From Allobosea robiniae (GTDB lineage: Bacteria; Pseudomonadota; Alphaproteobacteria; Rhizobiales; Beijerinckiaceae), in assembly GCF_900102525.1 (NCBI RefSeq), contig NZ_FNBZ01000004.1, forward strand, positions 372,001-436,000: a DNA stretch of 64,000 bases. Direction: 5' to 3'. The position numbers were made by a program, and so were the translations under genes. This document shows positions 1 to 9,341 of the stretch, piece by piece. The first letter of the stretch is position 1, and each line of letters starts with the position of its first letter. The notes below the pieces were generated by a model. That model saw only the letters and a program-made list of their open reading frames with translations. It was not told where the DNA came from and did not search any database.

Positions 1-462
1 GACCTCATCATAGATCAGGCCGAGCCCGGGGACGTGCTCGCGCGCCCAGCGGGCAAAGGGCAAGGTGAGGTCGCCGAAGCGGGCCGCACCCTCGAGCGAG
101 GGGGTGCGCCCGCCCTGCCCGTACCAGGCATTGCCGAGCACGACCGTCAGCCCCGCCGCCAGCATGTTGATGGCGACGCCGGAGACGATCTGGTTGCCGC
201 GCCAGGTGATCGCGGCGAAGCCATGGACCAGCGCCAGCACCAGCGATGCCAGAATGCCAGCGCTAAGCCCGATCCAGGCCGAGCCGGTGGCGAAGGCCGC
301 GACCGCCGAGGCAAAGGCGGCGACCAGCATCTTGCCCTCCAGGCCGATATCGACGACACCGGCCCGCTCCGACCACAAGCCCGCCATCGCCGCGCAGATC
401 AGCGGAATCGAGAGCCGGATCGTCGAATCGAGGATGACAGCGAGGAGCTGGAGCAGGTCCAT
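1..462 (-). CDS. BMP-type ABC importer, second permease (partial)
   Basis: The first 154 codons of an inner-membrane permease are visible; the C-terminal part lies beyond the left edge. The N-terminus is hydrophobic and carries SERAGVVDIGLEGKML, the signature of BPD_transp_2 translocators of the nucleoside (NupQ/YufQ) type. Its ATG overlaps the stop of the upstream permease by one base (TGATG), so the two are translationally coupled. It should pair with that permease to form the channel of the importer encoded at 462-4112. Family is firm; the substrate (nucleoside-like) is inferred from the BMP binding protein only. Confidence 0.85.
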   Translation of the reverse strand, partial: MDLLQLLAVILDSTIRLSIPLICAAMAGLWSERAGVVDIGLEGKMLVAAFASAVAAFATGSAWIGLSAGILASLVLALVHGFAAITWRGNQIVSGVAINMLAAGLTVVLGNAWYGQGGRTPSLEGAARFGDLTLPFARWAREHVPGLGLIYDEV

Positions 463-1565
463 CAGGCCGCCCCCCGGCCGATGCGCAGCACGGTCGCAAT
501 GACCCGGCGAAACAGCCCGTCCAGCGCGCCGGCGAAGAGCACGAGCACGCCGCCGATGACCACGACCATGTCGCGAGTGATGGCCGGCTTGTCGAAGGAG
601 AGCTCGGCCCCGCCCTGATAGAGCACGCCGAAGAGCAGGGCGGCGAGGCCGACGCCGGCCGGGTGGCCACGGCCCATCAGCGCGACCGCGATGCCGACGA
701 AGCCGTAGCCGGCGGTGAAATCGAGCACGAGCCGATGCTGGACGCCGAGCGCCTCGTTGACCGCGAGCCCACCGGCGAGCGCGCCCGAGATCGCCATGGC
801 GATCATGGTCACCGCAGCAGGCGAGATGCCGGCATAGGCGGCGGCGCGCGGATTGGCGCCGACGGTGCGGATCGCATAGCCCAGCCGCGTCCGCCAGATC
901 AGCAGCCAGACGGCGAAGAGCGCCATCAGGGCCAGGAAGAAGGCGCTGTTCAGCGGCGTCGCGGGCAAAGTGAAACCGAAGGGCGCCAGCAATTGGTGCA
1001 TCGGCGTCAGGATGGCGCCCGCCGGGAAATCCGGTGTTTCCGGCTGCATCGAGCCGGGCTTGCCGATGATCTCGCGCAGCAGATAGACGATCAGCGTCGC
1101 CGCGACGAAATTCAGCATGATCGTGGTGATCACGACATGACTGCCGCGTTTGGCCTGGAGCCAGCCGGGAATGAAGGCCCAGAGCGCGCCGCCCGCCGCC
1201 GCCCCGAGGATCGCAATGGGCACGGCGAGGAAACCCGGCAAGGCCGGAAGGGCGAGGCAGGCGATCGCCATGGCGATGCCGGCAACAGTCGCCTGCCCCT
1301 CGCCGCCGATATTGAACAACCCGGCATGGAAGGCGACGGCGACAGCGAGCCCGGTGAAGATGAAATTCGTCGCGTAATAGAGCGTGAAGCCGATGCCCTC
1401 GGCGCTGCCTAGCGCGCCGCGCAGGAGCAGGGCCGTCGCCTCCAGCGGATTTTCTCCGATGCCGACGACCACGAGCCCGGCGACGAGGAGTGCCGCGGCG
1501 ACCGAGACCAGCGGCACCAGCGCGATATCGGCCCAGCGCGGGAGGTCGACGGGGACGGCGCTCAT
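462..1565 (-). CDS. BMP-type ABC importer, first permease (NupP-like)
   Basis: A 367-residue polytopic membrane protein of the BPD_transp_2 family with about eight or more hydrophobic segments. The conserved cytoplasmic loop appears as FNIGGEGQ near residue 85. The start ATG overlaps the stop of the ATPase gene by four bases (ATGA), and its own stop overlaps the start of the second permease. Two non-identical permeases following an ATPase and a BMP lipoprotein-type binding protein is the usual order for purine-nucleoside importers. Substrate is not determinable from sequence. Confidence 0.88.
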   Translation of the reverse strand: MSAVPVDLPRWADIALVPLVSVAAALLVAGLVVVGIGENPLEATALLLRGALGSAEGIGFTLYYATNFIFTGLAVAVAFHAGLFNIGGEGQATVAGIAMAIACLALPALPGFLAVPIAILGAAAGGALWAFIPGWLQAKRGSHVVITTIMLNFVAATLIVYLLREIIGKPGSMQPETPDFPAGAILTPMHQLLAPFGFTLPATPLNSAFFLALMALFAVWLLIWRTRLGYAIRTVGANPRAAAYAGISPAAVTMIAMAISGALAGGLAVNEALGVQHRLVLDFTAGYGFVGIAVALMGRGHPAGVGLAALLFGVLYQGGAELSFDKPAITRDMVVVIGGVLVLFAGALDGLFRRVIATVLRIGRGAA

Positions 1566-3091
1566 GCCGCCTCGTCCGCCACGCCGGCCATCAGCAGGCC
1601 GAGATCGCGCTCATCGGCCTGCTCCGCGGCGCGCTCGCCGGTGATCCGGCCGCCGCATAGCGCGATGATCCGGTCGGAGAGCGCCATCACCTCCTCGAGC
1701 TCGACCGAGACGAGCAGGATCGCGACGCCCTGATCGCGCAGCGCCACCAGCCGGCGATGGATGAACTCGATCGCGCCGATATCGACGCCGCGCGTCGGCT
1801 GGCCGACCAGCAGGACTTTTGGGCCGCGCTCGATCTCGCGGGCGAGCACGATCTTCTGCTGATTGCCGCCGGAGAATTTTGCCGTCTTCAGCGCCGGATC
1901 GGGCGGACGTACATCGTAAGCGGCAAAGGCCTCGCGGGCATGGGCCTCGATGCGAGCCGGCGAGAGCAAGGGGCCGGAACCGAAGGCTGGGTCGTGCTGG
2001 TAGCCGAGAATGGCATTCTCGGCGGCGGAGAAGGCGGTGACGAGGCCGCTGCGCTGGCGATCCTCGGGAATATGCATCAGGCCGCGTTCGCGCAGCCGCG
2101 CCGGATGGCGATCCGCCGCCGCGAGAATCTGGCCGCCCAGCCGGATCACGCCGCGGCTCGGCTGGATCAGGCCCGCCAGCACCTCCAGCAATTCGCTCTG
2201 GCCGTTGCCGGCGACCCCGGCAATGCCGACGATCTCGCCTTCATGGAGCGTGAGGTTCACGTCCTTCAGGGTCTCGGTGCCGCGCCCGTCACGGCAGGAG
2301 AGACCGACCGCTTCGAGAACCGGCGCGCCGCGCTCGTGCGGCCCCTTCTCGACGCGCAACAGCACGCGCCTTCCGACCATCGCCTCGGCCAGGGCCGGCG
2401 GCGAGGTTTCGGCGGTCGCGACATGGGAAACCATCTCGCCACGGCGCATCACCGAGACCCGGTCGGTCACCTCCATGATCTCGCGCAGCTTGTGGGTGAT
2501 CAGGATCACCGTCTTGCCCTGCGCCTTCAAGGCGCGAAGCAGGGCGAAGAGCTGGTCGGCCTCGGCCGGGGTCAGCACCGCGGTCGGCTCGTCGAGGATC
2601 AGGATCTCGGCGCCGCGATAGAGCGCCTTGAGGATCTCGACGCGCTGCTGCAGGCCGACGGAGAGTTCTCCGACGATGGCATCGGGATCAATCGCGAGAC
2701 CGTAGTCCCGCGAGAGCCGGGCAAGCGCGGTCCGCGCCTTGCCGATGCCGCCTTTCAGGAAAGCTCCGCCTTCGGCGCCGAGCACGACGTTCTCGACGAC
2801 GCTCAGGGTCTCCACCAGCATGAAGTGCTGATGGACCATGCCGATCCCGGCAGCGATCGCATCGGCCGGGGAGCGGATGCGGCGCGGCGCGCCGGCGATC
2901 CTGATCTCACCGGCATCGGCCTCGTAGAAGCCGTAGAGGATCGACATCAGCGTCGACTTGCCGGCACCGTTCTCGCCGACGATGCCGTGGATCGAGCCGG
3001 CCGCGACCGAGAGGGACACGTCCCTGTTGGCCGCAACCGGGCCGAAGCGCTTGGAGATGCCGGTGAGCGCGATGGCGGGCGCGGGCCTCAA
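1562..3091 (-). CDS. BMP-type ABC importer, duplicated ATPase
   Basis: A 509-residue ATP-binding subunit with two ABC domains in tandem. The first half has an intact Walker A (GENGAGKST, about residue 39), signature LSVGLQQR and Walker B ILILDEP. The second half has a degenerate Walker A (GVAGNGQSE) and signature SGGNQQK, with VLLVGQPTRGVD in the Walker B region; this asymmetry is normal in sugar and nucleoside importers (RbsA, NupO type). The likely start is TTG, 17 bases after the binding-protein gene, because no ATG lies near the conserved N-terminus. It powers the permeases encoded downstream. Confidence 0.9.
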   Translation of the reverse strand: MRPAPAIALTGISKRFGPVAANRDVSLSVAAGSIHGIVGENGAGKSTLMSILYGFYEADAGEIRIAGAPRRIRSPADAIAAGIGMVHQHFMLVETLSVVENVVLGAEGGAFLKGGIGKARTALARLSRDYGLAIDPDAIVGELSVGLQQRVEILKALYRGAEILILDEPTAVLTPAEADQLFALLRALKAQGKTVILITHKLREIMEVTDRVSVMRRGEMVSHVATAETSPPALAEAMVGRRVLLRVEKGPHERGAPVLEAVGLSCRDGRGTETLKDVNLTLHEGEIVGIAGVAGNGQSELLEVLAGLIQPSRGVIRLGGQILAAADRHPARLRERGLMHIPEDRQRSGLVTAFSAAENAILGYQHDPAFGSGPLLSPARIEAHAREAFAAYDVRPPDPALKTAKFSGGNQQKIVLAREIERGPKVLLVGQPTRGVDIGAIEFIHRRLVALRDQGVAILLVSVELEEVMALSDRIIALCGGRITGERAAEQADERDLGLLMAGVADEAA

Positions 3092-3107
3092 GGGAGCGGC
3101 CCGCGCC

Positions 3108-4112
3108 TCACATCGTGCATTTCTGGTCGGACATGTAATCGTGGACCTTGACGGTGCCAGCGATGATATCGGCCTTGGCCTTGTCGGCGGCGGCCTTCAT
3201 CTCGGGCGTGATCAGGCTCCGGTTGTTGTCGTCCAGCGCCCAGTCGATGCCGCCTTCCTTGAGGCCGAGCACGGAGATGCCCGGCTTCCAGGAACCGTCC
3301 TGCGCCGCCTTGAACGAATTGTAGGCGGCGATGTCGACGCGCTTGAGCATCGAGGTCAGCACCTTGCCGGGATGCAGGGCATTCTGGTTGGAATCGACGC
3401 CGATGCCGAGCTTGCCGGCATCCGCCACGGCGCGGAGCACGCCGATGCCGGTGCCGCCGGCAGCGTGGTAGACCACGTCCGCGCCGCGATCGATCTGCGA
3501 CTTGGCGAGCTCGCCACCCTTGACCGGGTCGTTCCAGGCAGCCGGGGTCGAGCCGGTCATGTTCTGGAAGATCTCGGCATCGGCCTTGCCGGCCTTGACG
3601 CCCTGGACATAGCCGCAGGCGAACTTGCGGATCAGTGGGATGTCCATGCCGCCGACGAAGCCGACCTTGCCGGATTTCGAGGCCATCGCCGCGAGCAGGC
3701 CGACGAGATAGGAGCCCTCATGCTCCTTGAAGACGATCGACTGCACGTTCGGGAGGTCGACGACCATGTCGATGATCGTGAATTTCAGGTTCGGGAACTC
3801 GGCCGCGACCTTCTGCAGGGCGGTCGCCTGCGAGAAGCCGACCGCGATGATCGGCGAATGGCCGTCGCGGGCGAAGCGGCGCAGTGCCTGCTCGATCTGG
3901 GCGTCGTTGGTCGGCTCGAAATCGCGGAACTCGACGCCGGTTTCCGTCTTGAACTTCTCGGCGCCGATGAAGACGCCCTCGTTGAAGGATTTGTCGAACT
4001 TGCCGCCCTTGTCGTAGACGACCGCCGGCTTGATCGGCTGGGGCTGCGCCAGTGCCGCGACAGTCGAAAGCACGACGCCGGCAAACGCCGCCGCGAAAGA
4101 ACCCAAACGCAT
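3108..4112 (-). CDS. BMP family ABC transporter substrate-binding protein
   Basis: A 334-residue periplasmic binding protein. I chose the ATG at 4112 because it is followed by a clean signal peptide (MRLGSFAAAFAGVVL... ending near ALAQ) and preceded by GGGGAT. The mature part begins KPAVVYDKGGKFDKSFNEG, typical of the Bmp/Med basic-membrane-protein family that binds purine nucleosides. It is the first gene of the leftward operon with ATPase and two permeases. There is no lipobox cysteine, so it is probably soluble in the periplasm. The exact ligand is unknown. Confidence 0.9.
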   Translation of the reverse strand: MRLGSFAAAFAGVVLSTVAALAQPQPIKPAVVYDKGGKFDKSFNEGVFIGAEKFKTETGVEFRDFEPTNDAQIEQALRRFARDGHSPIIAVGFSQATALQKVAAEFPNLKFTIIDMVVDLPNVQSIVFKEHEGSYLVGLLAAMASKSGKVGFVGGMDIPLIRKFACGYVQGVKAGKADAEIFQNMTGSTPAAWNDPVKGGELAKSQIDRGADVVYHAAGGTGIGVLRAVADAGKLGIGVDSNQNALHPGKVLTSMLKRVDIAAYNSFKAAQDGSWKPGISVLGLKEGGIDWALDDNNRSLITPEMKAAADKAKADIIAGTVKVHDYMSDQKCTM

Positions 4113-4282
4113 GGAAGCGATCCCCTGTTGCAGCCGGGCGCCGTTGTCCGGCCCTCGATCGCGGCACGATGACATGGCTGCGCGACGCGGCCAAGCTGGC
4201 GAAAGGTCATGTTCATCACGACCGCGCGGCCGCGCCGCAGGGCGATTGCCCTGGAGCCGCCACCGGCCTTAGGCTGTCGCCC

Positions 4283-5074
4283 ATGATGCTGAACGACGAC
4301 GAGATCGAGCGCTATGCGCGCCATATCGTCCTGCCGGAGATCGGCGGGCCGGGCCAGCAGCGGCTGAAGAACGCGCGCGTGCTGGTGGTCGGGGCCGGCG
4401 GGCTCGGCGCGCCGCTGCTCCAGTACCTGGCGGCTGCGGGGGTGGGGAAGATCGGCATCGTCGACGACGACATCGTCTCGCTGTCGAACCTGCAGCGCCA
4501 GACCATCTTCACGAATGAGGATATCGGCGCGCACAAGGCCGTGGTCGCCGCCCGCTTCGTGCGCAACCTCAACCCGAATGTCGTGGTCGAGGAGCATGTC
4601 ACGCGGCTCGATCCGCATAATGCCCGCGCGCTGATCGCCTTCTACGACGTCGTCGCCGAAGGCTCCGACAATTTCGCGACACGCTATGCCGTGTCCGATG
4701 CCTGCTTCCACGAGCGCAAGCCGGTGGTGATGGGCGCGCTCGGGCGCTTCGACGGGTCGCTGACCACGATCCGCGCCCATGAGGCCGGGCCGGACGGCAA
4801 GCCGAACCCGACCTGGCGCTGCCTCTTTCCGGACGCGCCGCCGCCCGGCGCGATCCCGACCTGTGCGGAAGCCGGCGTGCTCGGCGCCCTGCCGGGCGTG
4901 ATCGGCTCGCTGATGGCGCTCGAGGTCGTGCGCGCCATCACCGGCTTCGGCGAGCCGCTCGTCGGAAAGCTCCTGCTGGTCGATTCCCTGACGATGCGCT
5001 TCGAGACGCTGCGCTATGGCTGGGACGAGGCCAATCCGCTGAACGGGCAAATCCTGGCCGAAGGCCGATCTTAA
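4283..5074 (+). CDS. MoeB/ThiF/HesA-like ubiquitin-activating (E1) family enzyme
   Basis: A 263-residue adenylyltransferase. It has the N-terminal IERYARHI helix, the nucleotide-binding GAGGLGAPL loop (about residues 37-45), the LSNLQRQ arginine segment and the late PTCAEAGVLG motif. Such enzymes adenylate the C-terminal glycine of a sulfur-carrier protein (MoaD or ThiS). The zinc-site motif of E. coli MoeB (PCYRCLF) appears here as PTWRCLFP, with its first cysteine missing, and I see no second CxxC, so structural zinc is probably absent. The carrier partner is not encoded nearby. ATG at 4283 or 4286 are both possible; the longer open frame upstream has no family similarity. Confidence 0.85.
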   Translation: MMLNDDEIERYARHIVLPEIGGPGQQRLKNARVLVVGAGGLGAPLLQYLAAAGVGKIGIVDDDIVSLSNLQRQTIFTNEDIGAHKAVVAARFVRNLNPNVVVEEHVTRLDPHNARALIAFYDVVAEGSDNFATRYAVSDACFHERKPVVMGALGRFDGSLTTIRAHEAGPDGKPNPTWRCLFPDAPPPGAIPTCAEAGVLGALPGVIGSLMALEVVRAITGFGEPLVGKLLLVDSLTMRFETLRYGWDEANPLNGQILAEGRS

Positions 5075-5121
5075 CCCGTATCTGCTAGCCAATCCCCGTC
5101 GAAAGCACGGGGAAGGGCACA

Positions 5122-6837
5122 ATGCAGGCCGACGGCACGATCGAGGCGGGAGTTGCGACCGAGGCGCGGTGGCTTCCGAGCCTGCCGCTCGTCCTGCTTG
5201 GCGCTGCCGTCCTGATCTGCGCCCTGCTGCTGACGCAGCCCCTGACGCTGCCGCTCGGACCGATGTACTGGGACCTCGTCCTCTACCTCGACGCCGCCAA
5301 CCGGATCGGCGACGGCCAGGTGCCGCTGATCGATTTCATCGCACCGGTCGGGCCGCTCGGCTACTGGCTCTTCGCCGGGTTCGACGCGCTGTTTCCGCGG
5401 GCGCATCCGCTGCTGCTGGCGCAATGGTGCCTGTTCGCGGTGACGGCTCCGGCGATGGCGGTCATCCTGCACACGGTCGGCCGGCAATCACGCGCCAGGG
5501 CGATGGCGCTGCTCCTGCCCTATCTCGCCTTCCAGATCCTGCCGATCAATGTCGAGCACTACTCCTTCTTTCCGGGCACGGACGGATTCGGCATCTACAA
5601 CCGGCATGTCAGCATCGTGCTCTACGTGCTGGTCTGCGGCCTGCTCTTCCTCCGCGGCCCGGCGCTCGCCGCCATCATCGGCTGGACGCTGATCGCGCTG
5701 TTCATGATCAAGATCACCGGCTTCCTCGCCGGCGGCCTGGTCACGGCTTTCGCGCTCGCCGCCGGGCGTATCGGCCTGCGCCAGGCCCTGACGGTCGCAG
5801 CCGCCGCTGGGCTGGCGTTGATCGGCTTCGAACTCGCGACAGGCCTCGTCAGCGCCTATCTCGGCAGCATCCTCGCGCTGATCGCGATCAATGCCGGCGG
5901 CATCCTGCCGCGCTTCGTCCAGGCCGCCTCGCTGCATCTCGACATCGTTGGCGCCGGGGCGGCGCTCGTGCTTGCCTTGTTCTGGCTGGACCGACGCGAC
6001 ATCGCTGACACCGCGCTTGCGCTGCGCCGTCAACCGTCCGCCGCCGGCTTCATCCGCCTGCTCGACCGCGACGTTGCCTGGCTCGCGGTCGTCCTCGCCG
6101 CGGGGCTGTTCTTCGAGACCCAGAATACCGGCGGGCAGGCTTTCATCTTCATCTGGCCGGTGCTGCTGATGATCCTGTCGCGCTGGCTCGGCAGCGGCCG
6201 GCGCGGCGCGCTCGTTGTCTGCGGCCTCGTCGCCGCCACCGCCATCCCGCCAGCCGAAACCGTGCTCCAGCGCGGCGCACGGGCGCTGATGGCGCAGGCG
6301 GGCTATGCCGCCCTGCCGAACCAGCATCTCGGCCGGCTCGGCCAGGTCTCGCAGCATGCCGACGTCATGAACCGCGCGAGCGCGATGCTCGACATCTACG
6401 CGGCTCATCCCGCGACCTTCCGGGAATTCACCGCACGGGAGATGCTGCCGTCACCGCAGCTCTATTCGGAGCTCGATTTCCAGGCGTCATGGCTCATGGC
6501 GGTCGACGAGGGGGTCGCGGCGATCCTGGCGCATGAGCGGGCGAGCGGGCGCCGCTTCGAGACGATCATGAGCCTCAACTTCGTCAACCCGTTCCCCGCC
6601 GTGATGGGCCGCAGCGCGCCGCGCGGCATTGCCATCGGCGCCGACCCGTTCCGCGCCGTGCCGAAGCCGGACGATGCCGAGATCACGCTCGCCCGCGAGG
6701 CCGACCTCGTGCTCTATCCGCTCTGCCCGGTCACGGTCGCGAACGAGGCCCTGCGCAAGATCTACGCGCCGGTCCTGACGGGCCGGCGGGAGATCGCGCT
6801 CGGGCGCTGCTGGAAGGGCTATGTGAAGGCGGGCTAG
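5122..6837 (+). CDS. large integral membrane protein, GT-C-like
   Basis: A 571-residue protein with many hydrophobic helices over roughly residues 15-420 and a soluble C-terminal third. The ATG follows GGGGAAGGG at good spacing. The first periplasmic loop reads [18 protein letters not shown] and then PVGPLGYW, a layout reminiscent of GT-C glycosyltransferases and related lipid-linked sugar enzymes (acidic residue early, D/P-rich loop). I do not recognise a named family. Its stop codon overlaps the stop of the convergent gshB by four bases. Function is unassigned; envelope glycan work is only a guess. Confidence 0.7.
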   Translation: MQADGTIEAGVATEARWLPSLPLVLLGAAVLICALLLTQPLTLPLGPMYWDLVLYLDAANRIGDGQVPLIDFIAPVGPLGYWLFAGFDALFPRAHPLLLAQWCLFAVTAPAMAVILHTVGRQSRARAMALLLPYLAFQILPINVEHYSFFPGTDGFGIYNRHVSIVLYVLVCGLLFLRGPALAAIIGWTLIALFMIKITGFLAGGLVTAFALAAGRIGLRQALTVAAAAGLALIGFELATGLVSAYLGSILALIAINAGGILPRFVQAASLHLDIVGAGAALVLALFWLDRRDIADTALALRRQPSAAGFIRLLDRDVAWLAVVLAAGLFFETQNTGGQAFIFIWPVLLMILSRWLGSGRRGALVVCGLVAATAIPPAETVLQRGARALMAQAGYAALPNQHLGRLGQVSQHADVMNRASAMLDIYAAHPATFREFTAREMLPSPQLYSELDFQASWLMAVDEGVAAILAHERASGRRFETIMSLNFVNPFPAVMGRSAPRGIAIGADPFRAVPKPDDAEITLAREADLVLYPLCPVTVANEALRKIYAPVLTGRREIALGRCWKGYVKAG

Positions 6838-7778
6838 CGGCCGCGCTTCGTCTCGATCACGTCGAAGAGCTGCGCCGCAAGGTCCGGTCCGCCGAGCTTC
6901 TTGATCGCGCGCACGCCGGTCGGCGCGGTGACGTTGATCTCGGTGAGCTTGCCATGGATCACGTCGATGCCGACGAGCAGAAGGCCGCGCTCGCGGAGCG
7001 TCGGACCGATCGCCTCGCAGATCGCGAGCTCCTGCTTCGACAGGTCGGTCGGGCGGGCCGCGCCGCCGCGCACCATGTTGGCGCGCAGGTCGCCGACCGC
7101 CGGGACGCGGTTGACCGCGCCCGCTGCCTTGCCGTCGATCAGGATGATGCGCTTGTCGCCCTCGGTGACCTCCTTGATGAAGCCCTGCACCACCCAGGGC
7201 TCGCGGAAGAGGTTGCTGAACAGGTCGAAGAGCGAGCCGAAATTCGGGTCGGTCTTGCTGGTCTTGAACACGGTCGCGCCGCCATGGCCGTAGAGCGGCT
7301 TCATGACGATCTCGCCATGCTCGTCGCGGAAGGCCTCGATCTCCGCCCTGTCGCGGGTGATCAGGGTCGGCGGCATCAATTCAGGGAAATGGGTGACGAG
7401 GATTTTTTCGGGCGCATTGCGCACGGAAGTCGGGTCGTTGACCACCAGCGTCTTCGGGTGGATGCGCTCCAACATATGGGTGGTGGTGACATAGGCCATA
7501 TCGAAGGGCGGGTCCTGCCGGAGCAGCACGACGTCGAGCCCGGAGAGATCGACCTTTTCCTCCGTGCCGGCGGTGAAATAATCGCCTTCGACGTCGCGCA
7601 CCTTCACCGGGCGCATCGGCGCGGTGACCTTGCCGTCGCGCATCGAGAGCTTGTCGGGGGTGTAGGTATAGAGCGTATGGCCGCGCGCCTGCGCTTCCAG
7701 CATCAGCGCGAAGCCGGTATCCCCGGCGATCCGGATGCGCTCGATCGGGTCCATCTGGATGGCGACGTTGAGGCTCAT
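6834..7778 (-). CDS. gshB: glutathione synthase
   Basis: A 314-residue ATP-grasp ligase that joins gamma-glutamylcysteine and glycine in the cytoplasm. It starts [15 protein letters not shown] and continues with the DxTFALMLEA-like and YTPDKLS segments of the bacterial GshB N-terminal domain. The ATP-grasp core includes MKPLYGHGG and the C-terminal [10 protein letters not shown] metal/product loop; the usual enzyme has NVTSPTG. Length matches the family (about 315). Neighbouring yraN and rsmI fit a common alphaproteobacterial order. It is separated from yraN by about 75 bases, so it may share that transcript. Confidence 0.96.
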   Translation of the reverse strand: MSLNVAIQMDPIERIRIAGDTGFALMLEAQARGHTLYTYTPDKLSMRDGKVTAPMRPVKVRDVEGDYFTAGTEEKVDLSGLDVVLLRQDPPFDMAYVTTTHMLERIHPKTLVVNDPTSVRNAPEKILVTHFPELMPPTLITRDRAEIEAFRDEHGEIVMKPLYGHGGATVFKTSKTDPNFGSLFDLFSNLFREPWVVQGFIKEVTEGDKRIILIDGKAAGAVNRVPAVGDLRANMVRGGAARPTDLSKQELAICEAIGPTLRERGLLLVGIDVIHGKLTEINVTAPTGVRAIKKLGGPDLAAQLFDVIETKRGR

Positions 7779-7852
7779 GACAGGCTTCCTGTTGCAGGCA
7801 GGCGGTTCTTATCGGACCGCGGACCGGGTTCCTGCAAGTGGGTGGCCTTGCG

Positions 7853-8248
7853 TCAGAGGACAAGCGCGAAGGCGGCCGGCACATGGCGCGGCCGGCACCA
7901 GGGCGCCAGGAACACCGCATCGGCCCGCAGGTGATGGCTGCCAGCCCAGGGATTGCGCGAAAGCCAATGCCTTATGCGCCGCTCGACCAGGCGCTGCTTT
8001 TCCGGGGTGATCGCGATCATGGCGTCATCGAGGTGCCTACGCGCCTTGACCTCGACGAAGGCGATGGTGCGGCCGCGCTTCATGACGAGGTCGATCTCGC
8101 CGCCCTTGCCGCCGAAACGGCGCTCCAGCAGGCGATAGCCCTTCGCCGTCAGCCAGAGGATGGCGAGCCATTCGGCGCGGCGTCCGGTCAGGCCGGAGCG
8201 CTTTGCCTTATGGCTGCGCCCGCCCGGATCGGTGCCGGCCCTGGTCAC
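7853..8248 (-). CDS. yraN: YraN family (UPF0102) endonuclease-like protein
   Basis: A 131-residue protein with the restriction-endonuclease-like core GGEIDLV followed by FVEVKAR, supplying the E-D-ExK catalytic set. The GTG start overlaps the stop of rsmI (GTGA), showing coupling. In E. coli the same trio (rsmI, lpoA, yraN) is clustered, so the neighbourhood supports the call. The cellular role of YraN is not settled; a nuclease linked to DNA repair or replication has been proposed for the family. Confidence 0.9.
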   Translation of the reverse strand: MTRAGTDPGGRSHKAKRSGLTGRRAEWLAILWLTAKGYRLLERRFGGKGGEIDLVMKRGRTIAFVEVKARRHLDDAMIAITPEKQRLVERRIRHWLSRNPWAGSHHLRADAVFLAPWCRPRHVPAAFALVL

Positions 8249-9156
8249 GGATCGTCGCGGGTCAGTTCGAGCGCGCGGGCATAGACCTTGCGGCGCGGCT
8301 GGCCGGTCTCGGCGGCGACCTGCGCCACGGCTTCCTTCAGCGAGACTTTCGCCAGTGCCGCGCGCAAACGCTCGTCGATCGCCTCGTCGGTTGGAACGAG
8401 ATCGGCGGCGCCGGGCGGACCGATGATCACGACGATCTCGCCGCGCGCCTCCTCTTCGCCATCGTAATAGGCGGCGAGTTCGGGAAGCGTGCCGCGCCGG
8501 ACCGTCTCGTAGAACTTGGTGAGCTCACGCGCGACGGCGCCGGGCCTCGCGCCGAGCACGGCGGCGGCGTCAGCCAGCATCTCGGCGAGGCGGCGCGGCG
8601 ATTCGAAGAAGACCAGCGTGCCGGGGATCGCAGAAAGCTCGGTCAATCGCGTGCGGCGCCCGCCCGATTTCGGTGGCAAAAACCCCTCGAAGAAGAAGCG
8701 GTCGGTCGGCAGGCCGGCCAGCACCAAAGCCGCCAGCACGGCGGAGGGGCCGGGAATGCCGGTGACGGGCAAACCTTCCGCCACCAGCTCGGCGACGAGT
8801 TTGTAACCGGGATCGGAAACCAGCGGTGTGCCGGCATCCGAGATCAGGGCGAGCTTGCCGCCCTCGCGCAGCTTCGCCAGCACCTTCGGACGCATCTGCG
8901 CGGCATTGTGCTCGTGGTAGGGCAGGAGCGGCGTCGAGATCCCGTAATGCGCCAGCAGCGTCTTCGACGTCCGGGTGTCCTCGGCCAGGATCGCATCGGC
9001 GGCGGCGAGCGTCGCCAGCGCCCTGAACGAGATGTCGCGGAGGTTGCCGATCGGCGTTGCGACGATGTGGAGGCCCGGCGCCAGCGGCTCGGCCTCGGCC
9101 CTCAGGCCGAAAGCGGTGTAGCTGGGAGCGCGGGGGGTGGCGGCAGTGTTCGACAT
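8245..9156 (-). CDS. rsmI: 16S rRNA 2'-O-ribose C1402 methyltransferase RsmI
   Basis: A tetrapyrrole-methylase-fold SAM enzyme that methylates C1402 of 16S rRNA. Key segments are HIVATPIGNLRDIS, AEDTRTSKTLL, SDAGTPLVSDPG and FFFEGFLP. I chose ATG 9156 (MSNTAATPRAPS, 303 residues); in-frame ATG 9192 and GTG 9210 would add an unconserved N-terminus. It is divergent from the LpoA-like lipoprotein gene with about 185 bases between starts, and its last bases overlap the start of yraN. Confidence 0.95.
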   Translation of the reverse strand: MSNTAATPRAPSYTAFGLRAEAEPLAPGLHIVATPIGNLRDISFRALATLAAADAILAEDTRTSKTLLAHYGISTPLLPYHEHNAAQMRPKVLAKLREGGKLALISDAGTPLVSDPGYKLVAELVAEGLPVTGIPGPSAVLAALVLAGLPTDRFFFEGFLPPKSGGRRTRLTELSAIPGTLVFFESPRRLAEMLADAAAVLGARPGAVARELTKFYETVRRGTLPELAAYYDGEEEARGEIVVIIGPPGAADLVPTDEAIDERLRAALAKVSLKEAVAQVAAETGQPRRKVYARALELTRDDP

Positions 9157-9341
9157 CCGATCACGCTGCCACAGCCGCCGCAGCGGCGCCATGGCGGGGA
9201 ACGCCCGCACCGGTGCAACCCATAGTTAACAACTTGAAAATAGGCTTCCGGACTGGCACGAGAGGTCCGGGGGCATATCGGTTCCACAGGACCCATCGCC
9301 GGGCCGCGTTTCGCCGGCCCGGTCACGACTGGAGATCGCCC

